This document shows, piece after piece, positions 36,801-47,353 of a stretch of DNA of 64,000 nucleotides. The notes under the pieces were generated by a model. The model saw only the letters and a program-made list of their open reading frames with translations, ran no database searches and had not been told where the DNA came from. The translations under genes were made by a program, and so were the position numbers. The DNA lies in contig CACRSC010000031.1 in the NCBI GenBank assembly GCA_902651635.1, positions 957,389-1,021,388 on the forward strand, written 5' to 3'. Position 1 is the stretch's first letter. Every line of letters begins with the position of its first letter. This DNA comes from Mastigamoeba balamuthi. Lineage: Eukaryota > Evosea > Mastigamoebida > Mastigamoebidae.

Positions 36801-39800
36801 CCGTCGGACGTGAGCCCCATTGCTCTGGCCGACGTCGCCCAGGAGCAGCACGCTGCAGCTGTGGCGTCCCCTGCGCGCTCTGCGCACGCGACCGAGACCA
36901 TGGGCATCGCCGGCGTTGCCCAGGGCCAGCAGGCAATGTCGTCTCCCGTGCATCCCACGGAGGCCCCTGCGCCCACGACGCCGTCGGCACTCGCCGCAGC
37001 GCCAGCGTCTCCCGCGCCGCACGCGCTCGCCTCGGAGATGCCGGCCGCCCGGATGCCGTCGGACATGGAGCTCACCGCGGTCCTCCCCTGTGTCCAGGGG
37101 CAGCAGCCCCCCGTCTCGCCTGCACCTCGCGTGATCCCGGCCGAGGCCCCGACTGCGAGGATGCCGTCGGACATGGAGCTCACCGCCGTAATCGGCGTCG
37201 CCCAGGAGCAGCAGCCTTCGGCGTCTCCTTCCGTTGCCGTTGCCGCCAGTGGCGAGCCCGAGCAGCAGCAGGCCGCTGTGCCCCAGGTGGGCGGCGCTGC
37301 GGGCGCTGTGGACTCGCCTGTTCTGCGGCGCCTGTCGGACATTGTGCAGGTGACGCAGATTCTCGACACCAGCCGCCAGGAGATCGCCGCTCGCAGGTCG
37401 AGCGTCTGCGTCCCCGCAGACGCCAATGCGCCCGAGTCCGCCCGCGAGGACCCCGTGCCGCAGGCCGCCTCTCAGCAGCAGCCGACTTCGGCCTCTCCGG
37501 CCAAGCCGATGGCCGCAGCGGCAGGAGCGTCGCCCTCGGAGTTCTCGCAGCGTCTGTCGGAGGTCATGGAGCTCACTGAGTCGATCGCCCGTCTGGCCAA
37601 GTCGCCCGCAACGCCCGCCAAGCCGGAGGCTTCTGCAGTGCCCGCGAGCGTCGTAGAGTCGTCAGCGAAGCCCCCTGCGCCGGCGCTGGCCACTCCTACG
37701 AGGTCTGGCGCGGCCGCTGCTGCGAGCACCCCGCAGACCGTGCTGGCCACGCCGTTCACCGCGGTCTCGGGGCTCAGGGCGTCGGCGCTGGGCTCTGTGA
37801 CGAGGAAGTTCTCGTACGGGCAGCGGGAAGAGGAGACGACCGAGGAGCGCCGCGAGGCCGCGAGGCAGAGCGTGACGGCCGCGCTCGACTCGCTGGCGCC
37901 CCAGTCGCCGCAGTTCCACATCATCTCGGGCAAGGTGCTCGAGGCGATGGACGGCGACATGACCGTCGAGTCGCCGTCGCGCCACTCGTCCAAGGAGGCC
38001 GCGTACCTCGCGGCAGAGGCCGAGAGGAGGTCGCTCGAGGAGGCGCAGCAGCACGGCGCGGACGACTCCGCCGAGATGTCCGTCGAGCCCGAGGACGACC
38101 GCCCGCAGGAGACCCGCAGCGCGATGGCGTTCGAGAGGCTCAGCGCCCTGACGCCCCTGCGCCCGTCGCTGCGCCCGCGCATCGCCACGCCGGCACATGC
38201 CCCCGCGGTCTACCAGCACGCCCGGGACGAGGAGGAGCAGGACGACGAGCTGGGCGACGACGACGATGACGAGGAGTTCACCAGTGCGTCCGAGTACGAG
38301 TCTGACGGGCAGGAGTCTGCGGAGATGGCGGGCCAGGACGCCGACGAGGTGTACTCGACTCCGCCGGAGACCTTCAGCAACGACGACCAGAGCTCCGAGC
38401 ACGAGGCAGCGCAGCCCCAGCAGACGCCCGTTTTCCTGCCGCCGCCTATCGAGCCGGAAGCCCGCAAGAGCCCTGTGGCTGCACCTGCACCCGCGCCCGC
38501 GCCCGCCCCCGTGGCCACCGAGCCGGAGGGGCCCGTTGGCCAGCCGGTTTGTCGGCCCGAGGCTTCTGCCGAGGCGCCGGAGCCGGAGCAGGAGCAGCTG
38601 CCCCAGGCTGCGCAGGAGCCCGCGGAGATGCAGGTCGACGTGCCCGCGGCAGCCGTGCCCTCGGAGCCCGCTCAGGACCGCGCCGGGAACGTGTGTGCCC
38701 CTGCGGCTGCGGAGGCCTCGGTGTTGGACATGGACGTGAGCGCCAGCGCGTGCGTTGCCCCCGCCGAGACGCAGGCGCCGCTGCAGGAGGAGGCCGCGGT
38801 GCCTGTGGTAGCCGAGGTCGAGGTCCACGTGGAGCCCGAGCCCGAGCCGCCCAAGCCCGCGCCGCTGACACTGTCCGAGTTCCTGAACCTGTGCGGCGCG
38901 ACGCTCGAGAGCAGCGTGGTGCCGCAGGTCCCACAGGAGGCGCCAGAGGGCAGGGGAGCCTGCTGCAGCGACCTCGAACGGAGGATCAGGGAGGCCGCGA
39001 GGGCCTCGGAGGCCGCCGTCAGGCTGCAGCTCGTCGAGTCGCTGCGCGCAGAGGTCGCGCGCCTCGAGGACCACGTGCGCGCGCGCACGCACGAGGTCGA
39101 CGCCGGCGCGATGCTGCACGTCTCGGAGCAGCACCTGCTCCGCGTGCGTGAGGACGTGGCGTCCGAGTGCGCTCGCCTGACGTCGGAGGCGCTCTCGGAC
39201 TACCGCTCGCGCTTCGAGGCCCCGCTGCACAAGAGGATCGCCGAGCAGCGCGCCGCGCGCCTCGCGTCGATGCGCGACGTCGCGGCGCGCATGGGCGAGG
39301 CCCTGCGCCGCGCGCGCGAGCATAGGGACGCGTGCGAGGCCGACGCGGACCGCGTGGCCGCGCAGGCGCTGGAGCGCAGGCAGCTGGCGCAGGTGTCGCT
39401 GCTCACGCGCGTCGAGAAGCACACGCAGACGCAGACGCCCGCGGACAAGTCGGCCGAGCAGCGCAGCGCAGACGAGAGGGCCGCCAGGACCGCGCGCGCG
39501 GCTGCCGTTCTGCACGAGCTGCGCGCGCTCAAGCTCAAGGGGTCGAGCGCGGGCGAGGCCGTGTTCGAGTGCGGGCCCGCGCACGTGCTGCGCGTCGCCG
39601 TCGACGAGGGCAGCGGGGCGCCCGTTAGCGCCAAGTTCGAGCGGGCGTGCGAGCCCGCGGGTCCCAGCGACGCGTTCGTGGCCGCGCTGTACGAGAGCGC
39701 CAACGTGGCGCCGCTGCTGTCGTCGGGCGGGCCCGTGCGCTCGGCGCTCCGCGAGGCGATGCGCAGGATCGAGCTCGCCGCTGCCGTCGCCCGCGAGGTC

Positions 39801-40076
39801 ACGAGGCTGTCGTACAGGTACGCGTCGAGGCGCACGCTGGGGGAGCGCGGGGAGCCCGTGCTGGAGGTCACGTTCAGCTCGCGGGAGAGCCAGTCGCGCG
39901 TGCGGGCGCTGTTTGAGCTCAACGCCGAGTCGCCCAGGGCCGCGGGTGCGTTCGTGGCCGAGAGCCTCAGGGTCTGCAGGTCGTTCGGCAAGGTGGGCTG
40001 CGAGGCTGTGAGGGGGGCTGTAGCAGGCTGCACGTCGCTGTCGGATGCGTGCCGCTGCATTGCAGCCCTCTTCTGA
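33836..40076 (+). CDS. KNL1: KNL1/Spc105 kinetochore scaffold
   Basis: Exons 33836..34044, 34175..34290, 34354..34491, 34585..40076; 1984 residues. An RVSF motif at residues 41-44 (KPPRVSFAQ) is the classical PP1 docking site of KNL1. About 20 MELT-type repeats follow over some 1,100 residues: MDLTDT, MDLTGD, MDLTAAY, MDLSNV, then a regular series RRVSVDMELTKVV, MEFTKVV, MDLTKVV and later MELTAVL, MELTESI. Phosphorylated MELTs recruit Bub3-Bub1 in the spindle checkpoint. Near the C-terminus comes a coiled coil (SLRAEVARLEDHVRARTHEV onward) and an RWD-like region (about 39500-40076), where KNL1 binds the Mis12 complex. The body is one 5.5-kb exon. Confidence 0.88.
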
Positions 40077-40421
40077 GGTGGCCACGGAAGCCCATACATC
40101 ACACGTGTAGTAGACAACCCCATTTAACACAACGCACGAGTAGATTTCCACTGCTTGATCTTCTTTTTTTTTCCGCTCTACTCCCCCAGAATATGACTGG
40201 CGCTGAGGCCTGAGGCGTGTGAGAGCACTATGTGTCGGTCGGCGTTCAAGAGGGAGGAAGTGGATAATGAAAGAAAGAACTTGTCTGCGGTTCCATAGTA
40301 TGTGGGAAACGGAGCGTTGGTTTGGGGGAGTTTAGCTAGTTTTTGCGACAGAAATCGATGCGTGTGATTTGAGCGGCTTCAACCGCCAACGGCTTTTGTT
40401 ATTCCCCTCTGGCTGAAGCAA
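40077..40421. promoter_or_regulatory. Intergenic between KNL1 and the SDR gene
   Basis: AT-richer DNA with a T12 run near 40166. It must contain the KNL1 3' UTR and the promoter of the downstream SDR. No RNA gene or frame was seen. Confidence 0.35.
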
Positions 40422-41699
40422 ATGGCACGAGTGCTTGGACTCTTCTCCGTTGCCGCTGTGCTCTCTGTTGCCGTTTGTGCGGCTGTCGCGACTTCGGTTC
40501 AGTCGTCGCAATTCCTACGTGCAGCCCCGGTGCAGTGGCAGTTCGCCAACAAGGTCGTCCTCGTTACCGGCGGCTCCAGCGGGATCGGTCGCGCAGCCGT
40601 GCTCTCCTTCGCGCGTGCGGGGGCCAAGGTGGTCTTCTGCAGCCGCGACTCCAACCCCGAGTGGTTCACCGGCCGGGCCGTGGAGTCGGAGGTGAACTCT
40701 GACCCCCAGGTCCGTTCCGCCAACGGCACCGCCCGGTGGGTGCGCGCCGACGTCTCGGAGCTCGACCAGGCGCAGGCGCTCATCAAGACTGTCGTCGACA
40801 CGCACGGGCACCTCGACATTGCTGTCAACAACGCCGGGGTACGCCACACCAGCAGACTGGCACCTGTTGCTCACACGGCGCCCTCAGATCTCTGGGCCCC
40901 TGGGGAGCGTCACGCTCCTGCGGCAGTACCTCAGGACGCAGCACGACCCCATCCGGAACAACGTGTACGGCGTGCTCAACAGCGTGGTGGCCGAGACCGA
41001 GTACTGGGTGAGGGCCAACCGCAGCGGCGTCATCGTGAACACCGCCAGCGTCGACGGGCTCACGGGCACGCCCGGGGGCGCGATGTACGGCGCCAGCAAG
41101 CACGCGATCGTGGGCATCACCAAGTCCGTCGCTCTCGAGTTTGCGAAGGGCTTCCCCAAGATCCGTGTCAACGCCGTCGCGCCCGGACTCACAGACACCC
41201 CGCTCACCCGCAACCAGGTACCCACACCCACCACCCACCCCTTCAACGGTTATGACAGCGGAACGCATCATCTCGGTGGGGCAATGAAATTCCTCGATTC
41301 TCTCAACAAAAAGGGCTTTTTGCGGGATACACTGACGTTTCACTCCCGGATCTGCGAGCACAGCTCAAGACGCCCAATGCCGGCGGGGTAGTCGAGCCGT
41401 GGACCGGAGCCGTCATCGACGAGACCAGTCCTCTGTGGCAGAAGATGTCGGGCACCGTCTCCAACACCCTGCCCAACGGCCGCATCGCCACGGCCGAGGA
41501 GCAGGCCAACGTGATCCTGTTCCTCAGCAGCGACCACGCCTCGTACATGAGCGCCGCGACGTTCACCGTGGACTTTGGCATCACCGCAGGGACCGCCCCG
41601 GCCAGCAGCACCACGGATCAGCCCACCGGCACCGCAGCCGCTCCCGCGGTCTCAATTGTGGCGGCTGTTCTTTCCGCAACCCTCGCAGCGATCATCTGA
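40422..41699 (+). CDS. Secreted short-chain dehydrogenase, GPI-type tail
   Basis: Exons 40422..40838, 40888..41217, 41364..41699; 360 residues. Classical SDR features: VLVTGGSSGIGRAAVL nucleotide loop, NNAG at the first splice junction (NNAG-ISGPLG), catalytic Ser in IVNTASVDG, and YGASK (Tyr-x3-Lys). Unusually, it begins with a signal peptide (FSVAAVLSVAVCAAVA) and ends with a small-residue spacer and hydrophobic tail (VSIVAAVLSATLAAII), the plan of a GPI-anchored protein. The enzyme would then face the secretory lumen or cell surface. Substrate unknown; NAD(P)(H) supply there is an open question. Confidence 0.85.
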
Positions 41700-41863
41700 G
41701 CTAGGAGTGGCCCTCATGTGGTCCACCCCCCGTGATCTCGCTGAGGAAGGAGCCCGCAAACAGGCAGAACTACCCCTATGTCTCTCTACTTATAATCAAC
41801 TGGCTGTGTTGAGAGGCGCACTCGACCCTACATGTCTGTCCTTTCCCAAGCAGTTTTGGTATA

Positions 41864-42742
41864 TCATTTCGCCTTGGGCGCGGACGGCGTGCGGCCGGCC
41901 GAGGGCTTCTGGTGCTGAGGGAAGGGGAACGAGCAGAGACTGAGGGCCGTGCCGCCGCCAATGGCCGCTGCGACGATTGCCGAGCTCGTGTACGTGGTGC
42001 AGCGCACACTGAAAGGGTAGAGGCCCCACTCCCACGCGAGGTAGCGCGTGCCTGCGACCCAGTGCATCGCGAGGGCCGTCCCGATGCACCACTTGGCGGC
42101 GATGCGCAGAGCGCGAGGCCACTTGGAGCACGCAGACACGATGGCGTCCGGGAGCGTCGTGCCCGCAGGGAGCAGAGCCGAGCCCATCGCAACAGAGCTG
42201 AACCCAATAACCAGCGCCAGCCCGCTCACCCTGCAACACCCAGTCCCCCCACATCAGTGTGGCGTCATTTTGTATGTCTGAGCATCAATTGTTCTCAGAT
42301 CAGTGGGTTCGATACATAAAACCGAGCAAGGCCCGCCATCCAGATGTACGGAAACGCGAGAAAAATTGAGATATGGGCATTGTACATTGAAAAGAAAGCA
42401 ATTCAAGTGTATCAATGAATTCAATTCAATTGACAGTGCGTGCCTGTGCATGCCAGAGACGATGGCGTTGAGGGGCCAGCGGTACACAAAGAGCCCGGGG
42501 GCCATCGGGGCACGCCCAACGCGCGGCGGCCACTCGGACACCGGGCTGCGCTGCGGCGCCACCGTGCTGGCATCCGGTGACGTGTCGTCGGCGTCGTCGC
42601 CGCGCGCCGGCGTCACCGCGGCGGCCGCGGGCGCGCGCAGCGACACGGCGCGCAGCGACACGGCGCGGCGAGCGAGCCGGGCGGGGCGCGCGGGGGAGAG
42701 CGCGAACCGCGTGGCGAGTAGCACAGGGCTGAGCCTCAGCAT
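41864..42742 (-). CDS. SDHC: Succinate dehydrogenase cytochrome b560 subunit
   Basis: Exons 42444..42742 and 41864..42230; 221 residues. The N-terminus (MLRLSPVLLATRFALS plus many Arg/Ser/Ala) is a typical mitochondrial-type presequence. The core reads YRWPLNAIVSGMHR-VSGLALVIG, matching the SDHC start of helix I with the quinone-site Ser/His-Arg, and HWVAGTRYLAWEWG matches HxxNGxRHLxWDxG that holds the heme ligand region. Three membrane helices are expected. The junction needs a GC-AG intron (donor GCACGC), which gives GMHR-VSG exactly. In an organism with PFOR this implies a complex II kept in a hydrogenosome-like organelle. Confidence 0.88.
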
Positions 42743-43221
42743 GTCGTCTCGCGTGTGTGCAGCGCGGCGCGGGAGGGCTGGACGCGTGGCAGCGAAAAGG
42801 GGCCGAGGGTTATATGGGAAAATCTCCGACAAAATCTTACTCCCATCAAATATCCAGCAATAGCACCGAGACAAGAAGAACAGCTGGCAGCAGCGCACGT
42901 TGTGGGGCAAGCGGTATGTAGGCACATCGTCGTGTCAGGACTCCTGTTCACACGCGGATCGACGGACTTCAGCTGTAGCAGAGCGTGTACCCAGAGCTCG
43001 AAGCGCAGTAGGGAACAGTGTGTTCGCCTGATTCGAACTCCAGGAGAAGCGCACAGCGCTCAGTCCGAAGCCCGGGTGGCAGCGTGCTCATGATATTGCA
43101 GAGGGGAGGAGTCCCCAGAAGTTCGGCAAGTGTGGCATTGCAGAAAAAAAAGGAACGTGTTAAATTGATAGTGGCAGCCAGAAACGCTCGGGACGGCATC
43201 ACCCGTCTCCGCCTCCCGGTC
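42743..43221. promoter_or_regulatory. SDHC promoter and Rab 3' flank
   Basis: Between the SDHC start (minus) and the Rab stop (minus). On the minus strand CGGAGATTTTCCC (42819-42831 region) lies about 80 bp upstream of the SDHC ATG. GGAGTTCGAATCAGG near 43030 looks like a T arm but no tRNA can be built around it. Confidence 0.4.
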
Positions 43222-44340
43222 TCACTTGCTGCAGCACGACTGAGAGCGCTGGTTGCCCGCGCGCCCTTGCTTCGCGAGGTCCACGCCCTGCGCCTTGGGC
43301 GCCGCCGCAGCCGCGACCTCCTGCCTCTTCTTCCTCTCGACGAGCTCCTTGGAGATCTCCGTGAACATGGCCTCGATGCCTGCGCAGGGAGAGAGAGCGG
43401 GAGTGAGCGGGCGTGGGGGGGGTGGCCCTTCCCCAGAAGGAGTGGGGTCCCTTACCCTCGTCCTTCTTGGCAGAGACCTCGAAGAACATCGCCCCGATCG
43501 ACGCCGAGTACGTGCGCCCAGACTCCGCGGTCACTGTCCTCTTCTCGTCCATGTCGCACTTGTTCCCCACAACCGCCAGCACTGCGCGCGAGGGGGGAGG
43601 TGAGAGGGGTCGCTGCGGGGGGTGTCTCTCCCCGCGGGGGAGCGCGGTGCGGTACCTATGTCTGCGGAGGGGACGTTGGTGCGCAGCTCCGTGACCCACG
43701 ACTTGGCGCCCGCGAAGCTGTCGTCGTTGGTCACGTCGTACATCACCATCGCCGCGTTGGCCCCTGCGCGCACGCACGCACGCACGCACGCACGCATGGC
43801 CGCCGAGGCCGCGGTCAGTCGGCGGCGCGGCGGCCCGCTGGATTGGTACCTCTGTAGTACATGGGCGTCATGCTGCGGAACCTCTCCTGGCCGGCAGTGT
43901 CCCATATCTGGAGCTTGAGTTTCCAGTCGTTGACGACGCTGCACACATGTGCGGGCGCAGCGCTCTGTGAGCGGCACACGAGAAAACCCGCCCGCGGAAA
44001 GAAGGAAAAGCAGAAGGAACGGAGGGGACGGAGGCGGAGAGAGGGGAGGGGGGCAGGCCCTCACATCCGCTTCGTGAGGAAGGAGGCGCCGATCGTGGAC
44101 GGCTGGTCGTCGGCGAACATGCCCTGCACGAAGCGCGTGGCGACGCTGGTCTTCCCAACGCCTGTCGTGGCGGATCTGAGCGCACAGAAACCGGACGGGA
44201 CGACGAGGAAAGGGAAAAAAAGGGAAAGGCGCAAGAAACACGGTGGCCGGCTGTGCCACGGCACGGAGCGGCTGCACGGGGGCCGCACCGGAGTTTCCCA
44301 GCAGCACGAACTTGGTGTCGAACGCCTTGGAGTCGTTCAT
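43222..44340 (-). CDS. Rab small GTPase, Rab5/22-like
   Basis: Six exons: 44289..44340, 44065..44161, 43850..43938, 43656..43763, 43456..43581, 43222..43379; 209 residues. G motifs are all present: [14 protein letters not shown] (P loop), GASFLTKRI (switch I type of Rab5/22/31), [18 protein letters not shown] and the SAK loop ([10 protein letters not shown]). The C-terminus has CC for geranylgeranylation (QSCCSK). Rab5-group proteins drive early-endosome traffic. Subgroup assignment rests on the switch I sequence only. Confidence 0.93.
43764..43800. repeat. ACGC tetranucleotide microsatellite in Rab intron
   Basis: About eight ACGC units directly precede the acceptor of the fourth Rab exon, taking the place of a pyrimidine tract. 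Likely polymorphic. Confidence 0.85.
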
Positions 44341-44416
44341 GGCCCGAGAAGACACTGCAGATGCGCGGAGAGGAAAAATATCGGTGTTTCACTCGTAAAA
44401 GATACGCGAATCTTCT

Positions 44417-45907
44417 TCAGCCAGAGCCAGAGCCGCTCAGCCCGGACTCGGAGTACTGCATGGGGTACAGACCTCTCCTGTACGACATCAGGACGAGCAA
44501 ACTCGCTGTCACAAGGAGGGCCAATATTGCGAGGGCGATACGGATCCTAATACGTCGAGTAAGGCTGTAACTCGCTCTGGGCTGCAAGTGCTCCAGCGAC
44601 GAGGCTTCCGGCCACTCGCCGTTAACGTGGAAGTAGATCGAGGACCATGATTGGCACCGCAGCTGCTGGAACGCGTGGACGACGCTGTTGACCCTGAACA
44701 CGTTGGCCAGCACGGCGAACATGGCGATGTCGAGGAACAGCGTCAGCAGTGTGTCGCTCGTGAGCGGGTAGCAGCTCAGCCTCCCGAACTCTGCAACCAG
44801 CAAGAGGATGGAAGACATCGTGGCGAGTGTCTCCAAGAAGATGCCGAGGCGCAGGACCTGCTCTGCGCTCTTTCCGGTGCCATACGAGAAGACCGTGAAG
44901 AGGGCACCGAACGCCGCAGTGCCCACAGGCCAGAGGTCTCCGTGCCTCCCGGTGACCACGGCCAGCTGGAGCAGCAGGATCTCGTACCCCATTTGCGCGT
45001 AGTGGTGCGCCATGCTCTGTGCAGAGGACGGCACTATCAGCCCTGTGTGCTTAGAGCAACCTCGAGAAGAGATGTGCGTACCGACACGTGCGAGGTCGAC
45101 CAGACAATGTACGGTCTGATCGACTGCAGCGTTGGCACGTGCTTCAGCTCCTGGGAACGGGCATTGACCCGTAAGAAACGGGCAGATAAACACGACCAGA
45201 CGTGCGTACATGTTCCCACGACGACGACCGTATGGCGTCGATGCTGCGCGTCATCTGAAACGTGTTGATGATCGCGGGGAACGTCGGGAACGCGACCCAG
45301 ATCGAGAGCGTGAGCCTGTACAGGTCGACCGCCGTCGCTCTGCTCCATCCCGCAGACCCGTTGCCGCACACTGCCGCGATCGCGCTGAGCGAGCGTCCGT
45401 TCGCGTGAGCGGTTCTGTCGGTTGTACGCACGTTTTTCCGCCCAACGGGCAGTGACGTCTTCGTAATCGAGCAGGGCAGACACCAGCGAGAGTGCCACGC
45501 CGCCTTCAATTGCGTCAGTGGGTGGGTTGTGGGGGTCTTTGAGGGCACCAGACAGCAGCAGGAACGACGCGTAGTTCGTCAGCGCACGCACGCGCGACGT
45601 CAGGAACGCCAGCGCGATAGAAGCGCCGCACGCGAGGAACAGGGACGACAGCAGGCCCATGAGGGTCGCCAAGGACGCCACGCTCGTCCAGGTGTCACCG
45701 AAGCTCTGCCTGCAGGAGGGCAGAAGGGAGAGGGAAGAGGGAAGAGGGCTGAGGTGGGCGAAAAAAAGTGGAAACACGGGAGAGGGGTGTGCACCGCGTG
45801 AGGAGGGTGCAGGTGGCGTTGGATATGGCGGAGAGGAAGACCCATACGACGGCTTGGCGCGCGCAGTGCGTGCTCCAGAGCGTCTCGGCGGAAACCACCG
45901 TGCTCAT
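44417..45907 (-). CDS. Polytopic membrane protein, unknown
   Basis: Five exons: 45795..45907, 45432..45709, 45210..45370, 45082..45150, 44417..45016; 406 residues. About eight hydrophobic spans, for example MGLLSSLFLACGASIALAF, LYRLTLSIWVAFPTFPAI, GYEILLLQLAVVTG, TAAFGALFTVFSY, TLLTLFLDIAMFAVLAN and LAILALLVTASLLVL. The fourth exon (23 codons, ELKHVPTLQSIRPYIVW) is set by phase. An ATG at 45943 in frame is an alternative start, but CAAATCTGTG there resembles the upstream element of other genes. No family was recognised. Confidence 0.6.
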
Positions 45908-46331
45908 GTGGGATCGGTATCTCCAATTATCACAGATTTGCATATCGTAGGTTGAGATTCTGGAGTTTCTGTTTGCTGGACCTGAATTCCGTTATAAGTG
46001 TATTGCAAACAAGGCGACGAGATAACACGCGAGTTAGTTGGTCTCGCCCGCGATTGCGCGTGTTTGAGCGTTCTTCCGTCACAATGCCACAGGCACAGCG
46101 GCCGGTGGTGTTCGCCTGGGTGGAGATAGAGAGATAGGGAAACGAAGGACAACACAGCCTCGTGGACGGATGCATACACAGACCGGGATGGATGTGGTAA
46201 CCAAGTTTCGCTATTGACCTGGGGGGCGTGGGCAGCGGAAGGACGGAACCCGTGGGGGGAGACAGAGGCACAGCAAAGAGTGCGGCAGGCCATCAAAGCA
46301 TCCGGCCTCCCGCATTCCTCCCGAGCTCTCT
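45908..46331. other. Intergenic, no gene seen
   Basis: Between two minus-strand genes: holds the eL30 3' UTR and the promoter of the membrane-protein gene. A 218-codon minus frame across it is a shadow running antisense through eL30 in another frame and was not called. Confidence 0.35.
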
Positions 46332-46951
46332 TCAGTGGGTCGCCGACATCGAGCGGATGATGTCCGAGTCGCCAGCATCGGTGATGGCGAGGACCGAGAC
46401 ACGGTAGTAGCGGCCGCAGGCAGTGCCGAGGTCGATGTTGCTGCCGTTGTAGTGGTGGACGCCGGTCCTGCTGAGGTGGGCGTAGTACTCGATCTGCGAC
46501 CTCACCAGCGGGGGGCAGTTGCTCGAGATGATGATGAGCTTGGCTGCACAGGGGGGACACCGCAATTTAGCGAATCGCCGTCATCGTCGTCGCTCGGGGC
46601 CAGCCGAGAGGGAGCAGACAGAAGGGGGCGGAGCGATCAGGGCGGAGAGGAGATGCAAACACAACAAGAGTGACGCCGACAAAATCAGCGCCAAATATCC
46701 TTAACAGTGCGCGAGTAGCGCGCGCGGCGGCGGCAGTGGCGTTCAAGAGTGCATCTGGAAGGCTGAGAGGGAGAGAGAAAGAGACGGCGCGGCGCAGCGG
46801 GAGGATGAAAAAAAAAGTGCGTACACTTGTTCAGGCGCATCGCCTTGAGGGTCTCCTTCAGCCCGAGGTGGTACTTGCCGCTCTTCATGACGAGCGCCAG
46901 CCTCGAGTTGATGTTCTCCTGAGACTTCTTCTGCTTCTTGGCTGCCACCAT
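46332..46951 (-). CDS. RPL30: 60S ribosomal protein eL30
   Basis: Exons 46825..46951 and 46332..46543; 112 residues, the usual family length. It reads [38 protein letters not shown], then after the intron [27 protein letters not shown] and GDSDIIRSM, all strongly conserved in eL30. The donor is GTACGC inside AACAAGT. Its start faces transketolase, 400 bp away, with a shared intergenic region. Confidence 0.96.
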
Positions 46952-47353
46952 TTTCCTGGGTATCAAAGCTTCCCTTCGCGAAAGAGCCCCCACAGAGACG
47001 AAAAAGGACAGACTAAGGGGCCCGAAAAACGGGGGACCCGCGCGCGAAAAATCTTCATTTGCGTCAGAGTTTACGTCAATAGACGCCGGTTCGCTCACCG
47101 AAGGACAATTTCTCTCATTATTTAAAATTCGCGCCGTTGCCACCGGCCCCAGTTCCATCCGGTGCGTGGCGGCACTGCCCATGCCTACCCTCACGTGTCT
47201 TGAATGCGTCCCGCGGTGCTGCGCGCGAGTCCTGAGTTCCGAGTGCCGAATGCACTGTTTGGTCCTATTTTTACTGCCGTGATGAGCTCATCTCGCTCTG
47301 GTTACACGCACGCGGCCCCCCTCCCCACCGGCAGAACCAGCAGACCACCGAAG
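46952..47353. promoter_or_regulatory. Divergent promoter, eL30 and transketolase
   Basis: AT-rich core TTATTTAAAATTC (about 47115-47128) resembles a TATA-type element for the plus gene, and CGCAAATGAAGATTTTTCG (minus sense, 47046-47064) is a copy of the GATTTT element for eL30. The transketolase frame is open upstream with ATGs at 47204 and 47282, so part of this may be 5' coding. Confidence 0.45.

Noticed and set aside
37662-40151. 829-codon minus-strand frame opposite KNL1
   Set aside because: Leu/Arg/Val-rich shadow; the plus frame has MELT repeats and RVSF.
43018-43095. T-arm-like GAGTTCGAATCAGG suggesting a tRNA
   Set aside because: No acceptor, D or anticodon arm can be paired around it on either strand.
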